Source of the DNA: Erysipelothrix sp. HDW6A
GTDB taxonomy: Bacteria > Bacillota_I > Bacilli_A > Erysipelotrichales > Erysipelotrichaceae
Direction of reading: 5' to 3'
NCBI RefSeq assembly: GCF_011400295.1
Contig: NZ_CP049859.1
Span: 682,001-746,000 of the forward strand
DNA length: 64,000 nt
Numbering within the stretch: the first letter of the stretch is position 1; each line of letters opens with the position of its first letter. The translations under genes were made by a program, and so were the position numbers. Of this stretch, positions 52,132 through 59,547 are shown piece after piece. Under the pieces are notes generated by a model. The model did no database searches, was not told the DNA's origin, and saw nothing but the letters and a program-made list of their open reading frames with translations.

Positions 52132-53014
52132 AAAAGGCATTAGGAGGCGTGCTTGGAGGTGCGATGGCTTGGATTATCGTGCCTCTAGTATTCATTATGT
52201 TGGTATCATCTTCCTTGTCACAAACAACTTCAGGCATCTATACAGGGGAAGATGGCAAAGCACAATCACTCTTCGAAGTGTACTACAAAGGGCCAATCTT
52301 CTCTTTACAAAAAGAGAAGGATGTCCTGGTGCCTTTTGCATGGCTTTATGGGGCAATGTGGTTCAATGATCCAGACAATATAACTGAAGATAAAATCGAA
52401 ACACTTATTGAAAAGGCTTATACTTGCGATGAAGGGTGTAAGCTTGTCGAACTGGATACGTATATTGATAACATTAGGCCAATCCTTCATCGACAAGATG
52501 TCGATAAAGCAACAATCAAAAAGAACATCGAACTCTTCTTAGATTCGGATGTTGTCTATTACGGTGAATTGCCTACAAAACTTAGTGATTATAAGGGTCT
52601 TGAAATGGCGTTACCGCTGCATCCAGAAGTGTTCTATGTATCGGAACGATTTGGCTTGTATGATCCATTCAATAAGAATGAATGGGAAATGCATCGAGCA
52701 GTTGACTTAGCACCATATGATCGTCAAGAAGGACATGAACTTTACAGTATGATTGATGGAGTTGTAAGTGGTAAAGGATATTCCAATGATTATGGTTATT
52801 ACATCATCATTCAAAGCAGCAAGCATTCTGAGTTTAAGTTTCGCTACGCACACATGCAACGAGCTAGTGACCTGGTGTTGGGGATGAAGTTAAAATGAAA
52901 CAGAAAGTTGGATACCTTGGCCATACAGGAAGAAGTACAGGACCGCACGTACATATTGAATTCATGGAAAACAATGAACGATTTAATCCAGAGCTGGTGT
53001 TTAGTTTTGATTGA
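52128..53014 (+). pseudogene. M23 peptidoglycan hydrolase (VirB1-like role), frameshifted
   Basis: A membrane-anchored (residues 10-32) wall hydrolase of conjugation systems that opens peptidoglycan for the channel. The M23 domain starts about residue 165: MHRAVDL carries the HxxxD zinc ligands, but the second HxH motif (GPHVHIEF) lies beyond a frameshift. The open frame ends at 52898 after VLGMKLK; in the next frame DEVKMKQKVGYLGHTGRSTGPHVHIEF continues to a stop at 53014. A single missing G in the run at 52879-52882 explains it. If real, the gene product lacks half its active site and transfer would be affected. It may also be a sequencing error or slippage at a G run. Confidence 0.85.
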
Positions 53015-53038
53015 TATTCGTCGTAAATATGATATACT
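53011..53038 (+). promoter_or_regulatory. promoter of the type III antitoxin RNA
   Basis: TTGATA, 16 bases, then TATACT; it overlaps the end of the hydrolase gene. Expected transcript start is about 53045. Confidence 0.7.
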
Positions 53039-53044
53039 ATTACT

Positions 53045-53149
53045 AGGTTATCAGTGACCTAGGGGAAGTTCCAAAGACTGACTTTGTAGATGGGTTCAAA
53101 CCCTTATTAAATTAAATTGATTAAGCATCCAGAAATGGGTGCTTTTTTT
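53045..53149 (+). ncRNA. type III antitoxin RNA (ToxI/AntiQ-like) with terminator
   Basis: About 105 bases between a good promoter and a terminator (AGCATCC/GGGTGCT plus seven T) directly before a ToxN/AbiQ-type toxin gene, the standard type III layout. It contains AGGT-8 bases-ACCT at 53048-53063 and two degenerate repeats of about 22-25 bases, each with TGAC near the start and TTCCAAA or TTCAAA at the end. The toxin of such systems cuts the precursor into repeat units that bind and silence it. The repeats are poor compared with known antitoxins. Confidence 0.6.
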
Positions 53150-53161
53150 GTGCAGTTAGCT

Positions 53162-53181
53162 ACATAGCAAGTTTGCTATGT
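53162..53181. repeat. element palindrome, copy 11 (centre AGTT, inverted)
   Basis: ACATAGCAAGTTTGCTATGT with perfect arms; the centre is the reverse complement of AACT. It stands between the antitoxin RNA terminator and the toxin ribosome site. Confidence 0.9.
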
Positions 53182-53199
53182 ATAAAAGAAGGAGTCAAA

Positions 53200-53889
53200 A
53201 TGTGGATACAAATTGATGAAGAGTATCTTAAATATCTAAAGAATAATGAAGATGCACGTGTACCAAATCAAGATTATGGTAAGCATCGATTCAAACCTTT
53301 TTTCAAATTATTTAAACTAAAGGGAACAGATATCACCTATGTTTCTCAAGTTAGTCATCCTCAAAAAAGACATGAGTCGATTAAACCAAACATAGATTTC
53401 TATAAAATATATGATGACAGAAATGAACTGTCAGGAGTTGTAAACTTGAATATGATGTTTCCAGTTCTTGATAAATACATCATAGAATACGATATGAAAA
53501 TGATTGAAGAACGTGTAGCATTTAAGGAAGGCTATGATTTTACTTACTACGAGAACCGGTTAAATCTGTATGAAGATATCATTAATAATGTGTCTCCCAT
53601 TAAGAAAAACGCTATCGAAGTATACACGAATAAATACACAAGAAACGATCCCAGGTTAAGCAGTCGATCTCTTGATTTTAAACAACTTGAAGCAAGAGGG
53701 ATTGAGTATGAACTAAGCGAAATACTAGAGCGAGATGATATTAGCGTTAGAGCTTCAAGACGTGGATTTAAAGTTAAAATTGAAGAAGAGCAGTTTAATT
53801 TAACCTACAGTCAAGTTGGTTATCTTAATCGATTTGCAGAACAGATGATGAATGACTTAATGATAGATAATGAGTTTGAAATGGAGTGA
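53200..53889 (+). CDS. type III toxin, ToxN/AbiQ family endoribonuclease
   Basis: An RNA endonuclease held inactive by the antitoxin RNA encoded just upstream. The N-terminus follows the family: IDEEYLKYLKNNEDARVPNQDYGKHRFKPFFKLF, then TYVSQVSHPQKRHESI and GVVNLNMMFPVL. The protein is 229 residues, somewhat longer than typical (about 160-200), with a distinct C-terminal extension (about 165-229). The ATG at 53200 has AAGGAG five bases before it; a TTG start at 53173 would lie in the palindrome. Such systems stabilise plasmids and abort phage infection. Assignment rests on these motifs and the RNA upstream. Confidence 0.75.
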   Translation: MWIQIDEEYLKYLKNNEDARVPNQDYGKHRFKPFFKLFKLKGTDITYVSQVSHPQKRHESIKPNIDFYKIYDDRNELSGVVNLNMMFPVLDKYIIEYDMKMIEERVAFKEGYDFTYYENRLNLYEDIINNVSPIKKNAIEVYTNKYTRNDPRLSSRSLDFKQLEARGIEYELSEILERDDISVRASRRGFKVKIEEEQFNLTYSQVGYLNRFAEQMMNDLMIDNEFEME

Positions 53890-53909
53890 CATCATGATAT
53901 TTTTGTCGG

Positions 53910-54112
53910 AAAGCGGTGGCTTGCCACCGCCTCTGGCTTTAGCTTTTTCGATTGATAGGCGACTCTCGACTATAGTCAGTGAAAGCAAGTTTTTAGTCGG
54001 TTGCGGCTTTGCCGCAACATTTCAAAATTGTCCCAATTTATGAAAGCAGGATAAGGGTCGTAACTTTTGGTGTCCCAAAAGTTACTTATAACAAATCGCC
54101 AGTGGCGATTTT
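53910..54112. other. cluster of strong inverted repeats, candidate oriT
   Basis: A 264-bp gene-free gap (53890-54153) with four hairpins: GCGGTGGC-TT-GCCACCGC (53913-53930), GTTGCGGC-TTT-GCCGCAAC (54000-54018), GTAACTTTTGG-TGTC-CCAAAAGTTAC (54060-54085, 11-bp perfect stem) and AATCGCC-AGT-GGCGATT (54094-54110). The 11-bp inverted repeat with neighbouring hairpins and an adjacent DNA-binding protein gene is what an origin of transfer looks like. A nick site cannot be named. Confidence 0.5.
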
Positions 54113-54253
54113 GGTGAACATTTTATGTAACTCTGTGTACATTGTGAACAATTTTTGTATTTAGAGAATGTAAGAATGTTCATAGTGTTTAATTTAGGCT
54201 GCATTTTAACAAAATGCAGCAATTATTTATGTAAAACTGTAAAGGAGGTATTT

Positions 54254-54841
54254 ATGTCAATACATGATGATGTAAAGAAAAGAATGGATAAAGAGAACTT
54301 AACTATAGTAGAACTAAGTAATATAACAGGGTTGTCTAGGACGACTTTATATTCCTTTTTTGAAAAGAATAGAGTAGGGAAAGGAACGATTGAAAAGCTT
54401 GAAAAATTTCTTGAGTTCTCAGGGAGTTATCGGAAAGTGGAAGATACTATAAACATTGGCCAACTTCGAATACCGAAGGAACATTATGATTACTTAAATC
54501 GGTTTGCTGAAGAACAAGGAGTAAGTATCCTGGACATGGTTCGCTTGACGATTGAAAATACTGTAGAGAATGATTATCTATGGAAGTCGTTTAGTGACCA
54601 TATTAATCTTACTGAAAAGGCAGTTCGTAATGTTATGACTAAAGTATTCATTCCATTTATTAAACAACAAGATAAGACGATTAATAACATCGAGAATCTT
54701 TTAGAGTATGTTGAAGAATTAGTTATTCAACAAGGATGGAAAGACCACAGTAATCCAGAACTCAGAGAACAATTCAAACTTCTAAAAGAGCAGAGTTTCA
54801 AAAGAACAGATGCTCGAAGATACAAACGCACTAAAGTATAA
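54254..54841 (+). CDS. helix-turn-helix DNA-binding protein next to the candidate oriT
   Basis: A 195-residue protein with an N-terminal helix-turn-helix (about residues 1-50: DDVKKRMDKENLTIVELSNITGLSRTTLYSFFEKNRVGKGTIEKLEKFL). The middle (about 68-100: QLRIPKEHYDYLNRFAEEQGVSILDMVRLTIENTV) has the look of a ribbon-helix-helix motif, as in MobC and ParG-type accessory proteins. The C-terminal half is helical and ends basic. ATG 54254 follows AAAGGAGG. Position beside the hairpin cluster suggests an oriT-binding partner of the relaxase or a repressor; neither is proved. Confidence 0.6.
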   Translation: MSIHDDVKKRMDKENLTIVELSNITGLSRTTLYSFFEKNRVGKGTIEKLEKFLEFSGSYRKVEDTINIGQLRIPKEHYDYLNRFAEEQGVSILDMVRLTIENTVENDYLWKSFSDHINLTEKAVRNVMTKVFIPFIKQQDKTINNIENLLEYVEELVIQQGWKDHSNPELREQFKLLKEQSFKRTDARRYKRTKV

Positions 54842-54848
54842 AATTTAA

Positions 54849-54882
54849 GGTCACACTAGAAATAGTGTGGCCATCTTTTTTT
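54849..54882 (+). terminator. intrinsic terminator
   Basis: GGTCACACTA pairs with TAGTGTGGCC around GAAA (one G-U pair), then a T run. Confidence 0.85.
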
Positions 54883-55194
54883 TATGCAAAATTTCTTTTT
54901 AAATTATGTGGTCCCTTGGTTCCCGTATTCTGCCACAATCTCCAGTAGATTCAAAATTCATAATTTTTTAGAAAGGCACTAAAAATTTATTCACCCTCCG
55001 GGCAATCTTCGCTCGTCATAATTTTTTTCTACGATTCACTCACTGCGTTCGTCCTCCACCCGGACTCGTCCGACTTCCGGTCTACGAAAATAATTCTTCC
55101 TTTTCCGCTCGATTGTTTTGATTCTACTTCCGATAGTGGCGTCATGTGGTCACCAAGGGAAATACTAAACCTTGTTGAGAAAGGAGTGTCATGT
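54883..55194. other. gene-free stretch with imperfect inverted repeats
   Basis: About 310 bases, more GC-rich than the neighbourhood, without a convincing gene; a minus-strand frame at 55029-55268 has no ribosome site and no coding look. TGGTCCCTTGGTTCCC near 54908 is partly repeated inverted as TGGTCACCAAGGGAAA near 55146. Function unknown. Confidence 0.4.
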
Positions 55195-55350
55195 ATGAAT
55201 AAAGACAAAGAACAACAAAGACATGAACTTGATGAGCCGACCATCGAAATACCCATGTCATTGTTCATTGCGTTATTGACTGGTGAAGTACAAGTTGAAA
55301 TGAAGTCTATCTCTTTAGGAGAATATTTAGAAAAGGAAAAGGTGAATTAA
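55195..55350 (+). CDS. small acidic protein, unrecognised
   Basis: A 51-residue protein, hydrophilic at the start (NKDKEQQRHELDEP) and mixed afterwards (IEIPMSLFIALLTGEVQVEMKSISLGEYLEKEKVN). AAGGAG lies eight bases before ATG 55195. It starts two bases before the next gene begins, so the two are an operon. No function can be given. Confidence 0.5.
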   Translation: MNKDKEQQRHELDEPTIEIPMSLFIALLTGEVQVEMKSISLGEYLEKEKVN

Positions 55351-55351
55351 T

Positions 55352-55765
55352 ATGCAATATTTTTATGTAAAGGAAATTGAAAATGATTATGAACACTTAT
55401 TTGAATATAAAGGAAACGAGAAAATCAAAGTCGATGATGTGGTAGTTATACCGAACTTTCAAGATTTACCAGTAACAGCTTTTGTTACAAAGATTGTCGG
55501 AAAATATCAAGCTCACACATCGAAATATGAACGAGAAGAAATTATTGATATTGTGAACATCAAGGAATGGAACGCTAAGCGTCTTAAAGAAATTGATAAC
55601 AAAGTCATGCTTGAGAAAATGCAGTCCAAAATCAGTGAAATTAAAATGCTTGAGCAACTTGAAAAATATGCAGGTAAAGACCCTGAAATGCTTGAACTAT
55701 TAAATGAGTACAAGGGTCAAGGTTCTATCTATACTGAAACAGAAGATGATTTGCCGTTTGAATAA
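55352..55765 (+). CDS. unrecognised 137-residue protein
   Basis: Residues 1-70 are beta-rich (IKVDDVVVIPNFQDLPVTAFVTKIVGKY), like a small SH3- or KOW-type domain; residues 70-125 form a coiled coil (NAKRLKEIDNKVMLEKMQSKISEIKMLEQLEKY). The tail is acidic and ends DDLPFE, an ending like that of single-stranded-DNA-binding proteins. AAAGGTG is upstream. A strong hairpin follows. Confidence 0.5.
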   Translation: MQYFYVKEIENDYEHLFEYKGNEKIKVDDVVVIPNFQDLPVTAFVTKIVGKYQAHTSKYEREEIIDIVNIKEWNAKRLKEIDNKVMLEKMQSKISEIKMLEQLEKYAGKDPEMLELLNEYKGQGSIYTETEDDLPFE

Positions 55766-55774
55766 TAATTGTTT

Positions 55775-55802
55775 GATTGAGAGTGTTTAATCACTCTCAA
55801 TC
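55775..55802. terminator. strong hairpin between genes
   Basis: GATTGAGAGTG and CACTCTCAATC form an 11-bp perfect stem around TTTAAT. The following bases are ATTATCT, so a T run is weak; it could be a terminator or an mRNA-protecting hairpin. Confidence 0.6.
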
Positions 55803-55826
55803 ATTATCTAGTTTAAGGAGGGTATT

Positions 55827-56318
55827 ATGCCGAATTTATGCTTCTTCAATATGCAAGTTAAAGGAAAACCCAAAGACTTAAAAACCGTTAACGAAATTCT
55901 TAATGCAGACTATAACTATGAGAATAATAAACTTATTTCTTGTAGTGCCGAAAAACATATCTTCAGAACTTGGGATATTGAAAGTAGTTTTGATGAAAAC
56001 TTAGAAGTGAGTGGACATTGTGCTTGGAGCGTTTACTCATGTATGATGGAAGGTCCTTACACTTACTATAATCAACTAAAGACTTTTGAAAATTTCAAAG
56101 GAACGACACTTGTGGAAATAAGTCAGACGTATAATGTTGATATTGAAGTATATAGTGAAGAACCGGGGATGTGTTTTCAAGAACATTATTTAATAAGAAA
56201 TGGTGTAGTAGAAGTTGATGAAGAAACACCTTATTATGAAAACTATAATGAGAAAACTGGCGAATATGAGTCGCAAGGAGGATTTGGGACTTGGGAAACT
56301 TGGAAATTTAGCATATAA
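55827..56318 (+). CDS. Api92/YubB-like mobile-element protein (ferredoxin-like fold candidate)
   Basis: A 163-residue protein that begins MPNLCFFNMQVKGKPKDLKTV, close to the MPNWC-N-L-V-G start of Api92/DUF1281 proteins on plasmids and phages, and has the matching late part YSEEPGMCFQEHYLIRNGVV. These proteins have a ferredoxin-like fold and unknown role. AAGGAGGG precedes the ATG. Confidence 0.5.
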   Translation: MPNLCFFNMQVKGKPKDLKTVNEILNADYNYENNKLISCSAEKHIFRTWDIESSFDENLEVSGHCAWSVYSCMMEGPYTYYNQLKTFENFKGTTLVEISQTYNVDIEVYSEEPGMCFQEHYLIRNGVVEVDEETPYYENYNEKTGEYESQGGFGTWETWKFSI

Positions 56319-56320
56319 GC

Positions 56321-56476
56321 GTGGCTAGGGTATTCCCTAGCCATATTTGCGCGCGGCTCGCACCAAGTTTCAGTAATAACAATCTATTCGCAGCTATACT
56401 CATGGCAGATCGCTTCGCTTTCGACGGGACTAGTCCACGTCTCACTATCAATCGCATAGCGCGGATTGCTATTACT
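56321..56476. other. gene-free stretch with hairpin and spaced inverted repeat
   Basis: TGGCTAGGG-TAT-CCCTAGCCA (56323-56344) is a clean hairpin, probably a terminator. AGTAATAACAATC (56372-56384) and GATTGCTATTACT (56464-56476) are inverted with one mismatch, enclosing about 80 bases. No gene is seen. Confidence 0.45.
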
Positions 56477-56534
56477 AAAACTAGACGCTCGCTTATTATT
56501 TGCTTCAGTTCTTACATACAAAAAATTACCAGGG

Positions 56535-56543
56535 TGCTATAAT
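56535..56543 (+). promoter_or_regulatory. extended -10 promoter of the Y-family polymerase gene
   Basis: TGCTATAAT, identical to the extended -10 at 29894, 26 bases before the TTG start. Confidence 0.6.
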
Positions 56544-56568
56544 TGTGAATAAGAATGGAGTGATTGAT

Positions 56569-57879
56569 TTGAAACGTATTATCATACACAGTGATATTAA
56601 TCATTGGTTTGCACAAATTGAAGAAATGAAAAATCCATCACTCAAAGATGTTCCGATGTGTGTTGGAGGCAGTGAAAAAGGACGACATGGTATTGTGGTT
56701 GCTCGAAACTTAAAAGCTAAAGAATACGGAGTAAAAACAGCAGAGACACTTAGAGAAGCGAAACGGAAATGTCCTGGGATTAAAGTTGTGTCGCCATCGT
56801 ATGATGATTATCACTTCTATACAGAAAAAGTAAAAGATATCTATAGAGAGTATAGTGATCGAGTTGATTCGTTTGGACTTGATGAAGCATGGATTGATAT
56901 CAGTGATTCGTGGAAGTTATTTGTAGATAAACCTCTTGACCTACCAAAAATAATACAAGACCGTGTATTCAATGAAATAGGCTTGACTGTATCGATTGGA
57001 GTTTTTTGGAACAAAATCTACGCGAAACTAGGCAGCGATTTAATCAAGCCAAGTGGACTTGTGATGATTTCTGAGGGGAACTATGAGTCTGTAGTCTTTC
57101 CTTTACCTGTAGAAGACCTTTTGATGGTAGGCGAGGCAACCAAAAAAACACTCAATAATATTGGTGTTGTAACAATTGGAGATCTTGCACGAATGCCCCT
57201 TGATAAAGCTAAGAGTTATCTTGGAAAGCAAGGAACCATGATATGGTATTACGCTAATGGTCTTGATGAGTCAGATGTCTCGACAGTAGGCTACTCTGAG
57301 AAGCCTAAGAGCATAAGTAACGGTACAACACCTCCTGATGATATCAACACACTTGAAGAGGCAAAAGTCATCATGACACGCCTGTGTGAGTCAGTAGCAC
57401 TTCGTACACGCAACGAGGAACTAAGAGGGTGTGTTGTATCAATTAATTTTAGAGATACAGAATTAAAATCCACTGTTAGACAACGTCGCATCGATAATTA
57501 TATTGATGTGTCAACAGACATATTAAAAATAGCTGTTGAGCTACTTGAGCTAAATCATGATTTTAAGATTCCACTTAGAAGGGTTATAGTAGGATTGAGT
57601 GGGCTAAAAAACAAAGATGCTGTGATTGACCAGATTACAATTTATGATGCAGAGGAGGTCAAAGCAGCACATCGAGAAGCTCAGATTGATAAAACCATTG
57701 AAGACTTACGAAAACGATTCGGTTTTAAAGTCATTAAACGAGCTAATGCTTTACTCAACGAACAAACTGAGAACTTTAACCCTAATGCATCAAAGTCAGT
57801 CTTGCCAAACTCCAGAAATAATAAATTAATGTGTTTGTTGAATAATAAGACATTTTTCTTTGTAAAGTTATTGTTTTAA
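56569..57879 (+). CDS. Y-family DNA polymerase (DinB/UmuC-like)
   Basis: A translesion polymerase of 436 residues. IIIHSDINHWFAQIEEM begins the palm (a Y-family start with one aspartate, then Asn-His-Trp-Phe where Pol IV has MDAFF-like residues); SFGLDEAWIDISDSW near residue 100-115 holds the second catalytic Asp-Glu pair; helix-hairpin-helix and little-finger domains follow. A TTG start at 56569 with AATGGAG upstream gives the normal N-terminus; the ORF from 56500 adds an unlikely extension. The last 20 residues (MCLLNNKTFFFVKLLF) look like read-through of non-coding DNA, which may mean the original end was lost. Plasmid-borne Y-family genes are common in Firmicutes. Confidence 0.85.
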   Translation: MKRIIIHSDINHWFAQIEEMKNPSLKDVPMCVGGSEKGRHGIVVARNLKAKEYGVKTAETLREAKRKCPGIKVVSPSYDDYHFYTEKVKDIYREYSDRVDSFGLDEAWIDISDSWKLFVDKPLDLPKIIQDRVFNEIGLTVSIGVFWNKIYAKLGSDLIKPSGLVMISEGNYESVVFPLPVEDLLMVGEATKKTLNNIGVVTIGDLARMPLDKAKSYLGKQGTMIWYYANGLDESDVSTVGYSEKPKSISNGTTPPDDINTLEEAKVIMTRLCESVALRTRNEELRGCVVSINFRDTELKSTVRQRRIDNYIDVSTDILKIAVELLELNHDFKIPLRRVIVGLSGLKNKDAVIDQITIYDAEEVKAAHREAQIDKTIEDLRKRFGFKVIKRANALLNEQTENFNPNASKSVLPNSRNNKLMCLLNNKTFFFVKLLF

Positions 57880-57949
57880 TAAAATTTTAAGATATTATAA
57901 GATAGCATGCAAAAAAGAGCGCTCTCCATTGAAAAAAGGAGATTTAATA

Positions 57950-59308
57950 ATGAACTATAAGACACTAATTGAACGGTTACAAGATCACCCTGGAATAAAA
58001 CCTTGTATATATGCTCGAGTTTCAACGCAGAAGCAGCTTAATGCAGGTTTTAGCCTTCAAAGTCAAATTGACCGTAGTAAACAGTCACTTGAATGGTATG
58101 GAATTAATCCTGTGTCCGAAATAGTGATATATTCGGATGGTGCTAAGTCAGGTTCAGATACTAAAAGAAATGACCTGCAACAAATGAAAAAAGATATTGA
58201 ATCTGGTATTGTAAATTTAGTTATTGTGACTGTTACCGATAGGGTAGGTCGAGACGTAATTGATAATATGGAATTTCGTAAATTCATAATAAAATGCAAC
58301 TCCGAAATGCTATTTATAAACAATCCGTCTTTAGATATATATACATTAGAAGGTGGGTTTCAATATGGACTTGATTCACTTATCGGTTGGAGAGAATTGA
58401 ACTCAACAAGACAAAGAGCAGTTGCAGGTATAATAAAATCTTTTGAGAATGGAAACTATGCAAATCCAAGATGTCCATACGGATATAGAAAAGTTAAAAA
58501 CAAAAACAAGAAAGGATTCAAAATATATATAGACACAAAGCAAGCAGATGTTGTTAAACTAATCCATAAATTGTACCTAAAAGATAGTTACAATGTAGAA
58601 CAAGTTGCATCTTACTTGAGAATTAACAAAATTGATGAAGGAAGAGTTTGGAATGATGATATAGTTCGAAAAATATTAAGGAATACTGTATATTGCGACA
58701 TTATTGTCAGAGAAGATCTAGGTAGAACCTTTGCGGGAATAGGTATAGCTCCGGTTATTATTAGTATTGAAACTAAGAAAAAGGTTCTTGAGTTACTACA
58801 ACGCCGATCCAGAAGTCACAGGAACGATAATAAGCATATATTTTATATGCAAGTGGTGTGTATTAACTGCAATGCTCTTTGTACAAATGATACTGTAAAG
58901 AACAGGAAATATCGATATTATCAATGCAAAAAATGTAAATCACGCTATAGTGAAGTACAATTAGAAGAAGAAGTATCAGAATTTCTAATTGATAAAGTAG
59001 TTTCAGAGAAAAATCGTGAAGAACATGAGAAAATGAAAAGACAATTAAAGAAATATGCATCACAATTAAAGTCCGCTTATTCTTTGTATATGGGAGGAGA
59101 TATAATAAAAAGACATTATCACAATGAAAGAATGCGAATTCGAAGAGAAAAAAAAGATTATCTAAAAAAACTATGGGAAAGAACTACGACTGATTACTAT
59201 TGGTTTTCACTAAGCATTAAACAGAAACAAAGAGAAGCACAAAGGCATATAAAGAAAATATATGTGAATATGAGAACAAAAGAAGTGGTTAGAATACTTC
59301 CTAAGTAA
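57950..59308 (+). CDS. large serine recombinase (integrase/resolvase)
   Basis: A 452-residue serine recombinase, probably the integrase of the element. The catalytic domain is clear (ARVSTQKQLNAGFSLQSQ, with the nucleophilic Ser about residue 25, and VTDRVGRD), followed by the recombinase domain (about 165-260, PYGYRKVKNKNKKGFKIY), a zinc ribbon (CINCNALC and CKKC about 300-335) and a coiled coil. AAAGGAGA precedes ATG 57950. Such enzymes usually sit at the end of their element next to an attachment site, so the right junction probably lies close after 59340. The GAGCGCTC palindrome is 57918-57925. Confidence 0.9.
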   Translation: MNYKTLIERLQDHPGIKPCIYARVSTQKQLNAGFSLQSQIDRSKQSLEWYGINPVSEIVIYSDGAKSGSDTKRNDLQQMKKDIESGIVNLVIVTVTDRVGRDVIDNMEFRKFIIKCNSEMLFINNPSLDIYTLEGGFQYGLDSLIGWRELNSTRQRAVAGIIKSFENGNYANPRCPYGYRKVKNKNKKGFKIYIDTKQADVVKLIHKLYLKDSYNVEQVASYLRINKIDEGRVWNDDIVRKILRNTVYCDIIVREDLGRTFAGIGIAPVIISIETKKKVLELLQRRSRSHRNDNKHIFYMQVVCINCNALCTNDTVKNRKYRYYQCKKCKSRYSEVQLEEEVSEFLIDKVVSEKNREEHEKMKRQLKKYASQLKSAYSLYMGGDIIKRHYHNERMRIRREKKDYLKKLWERTTTDYYWFSLSIKQKQREAQRHIKKIYVNMRTKEVVRILPK

Positions 59309-59310
59309 TC

Positions 59311-59345
59311 TTAAGAGCTGGGTTTATACCCAGCTCTTAATTTAT
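59311..59345 (+). terminator. strong terminator after the recombinase
   Basis: A 13-bp perfect stem (TTAAGAGCTGGGT with ACCCAGCTCTTAA) around TTAT, then TTTATCT. Confidence 0.8.
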
Positions 59346-59476
59346 CTATAAAGATTTAATCAAGTATGTATTGGTTAGTAAGGATGAATACTAAAGAAGT
59401 AAAAGAAATAGAGAGTGAATTATTTAATGAAGTTAGTGTCAAGTAAGTGTGGAAATTCGGATAATCTTTTTTAGTT

Positions 59477-59527
59477 CAGACATATGTGTCAAATAAACTT
59501 GACACATATGTCTGCTTTGTGTAAAAT
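59477..59527 (+). promoter_or_regulatory. promoter with a 15-bp-arm operator for the XRE/membrane protein pair
   Basis: CAGACATATGTGTCA (59477-59491) and TGACACATATGTCTG (59500-59514) are perfect inverted repeats with an 8-base spacer. The right arm overlaps TTGACA (59499-59504), which is 17 bases from TAAAAT (59522-59527). A further TTGACACA half-site lies at 59532-59539. Confidence 0.8.
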
Positions 59528-59547
59528 ATATTTGACACAAAGGAGTG

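Noticed and set aside
26511..53181. The 20-bp palindromes as plain transcription terminators or a CRISPR-like array
   Set aside because: Only a few copies have T runs, several arms carry stem-breaking changes, centres occur in both orientations and spacing is irregular with genes in between. No regular repeat-spacer array is present.
54883..55268. Minus-strand ORF at 55029-55268
   Set aside because: No ribosome site and a low-complexity Ser-rich translation; it overlaps the start of the gene at 55195. Treated as non-coding.
24362..59340. Antibiotic-resistance cargo on the element
   Set aside because: No resistance gene was recognised between 24.4 and 59.3 kb; the ABC-F and exporter genes lie outside it.
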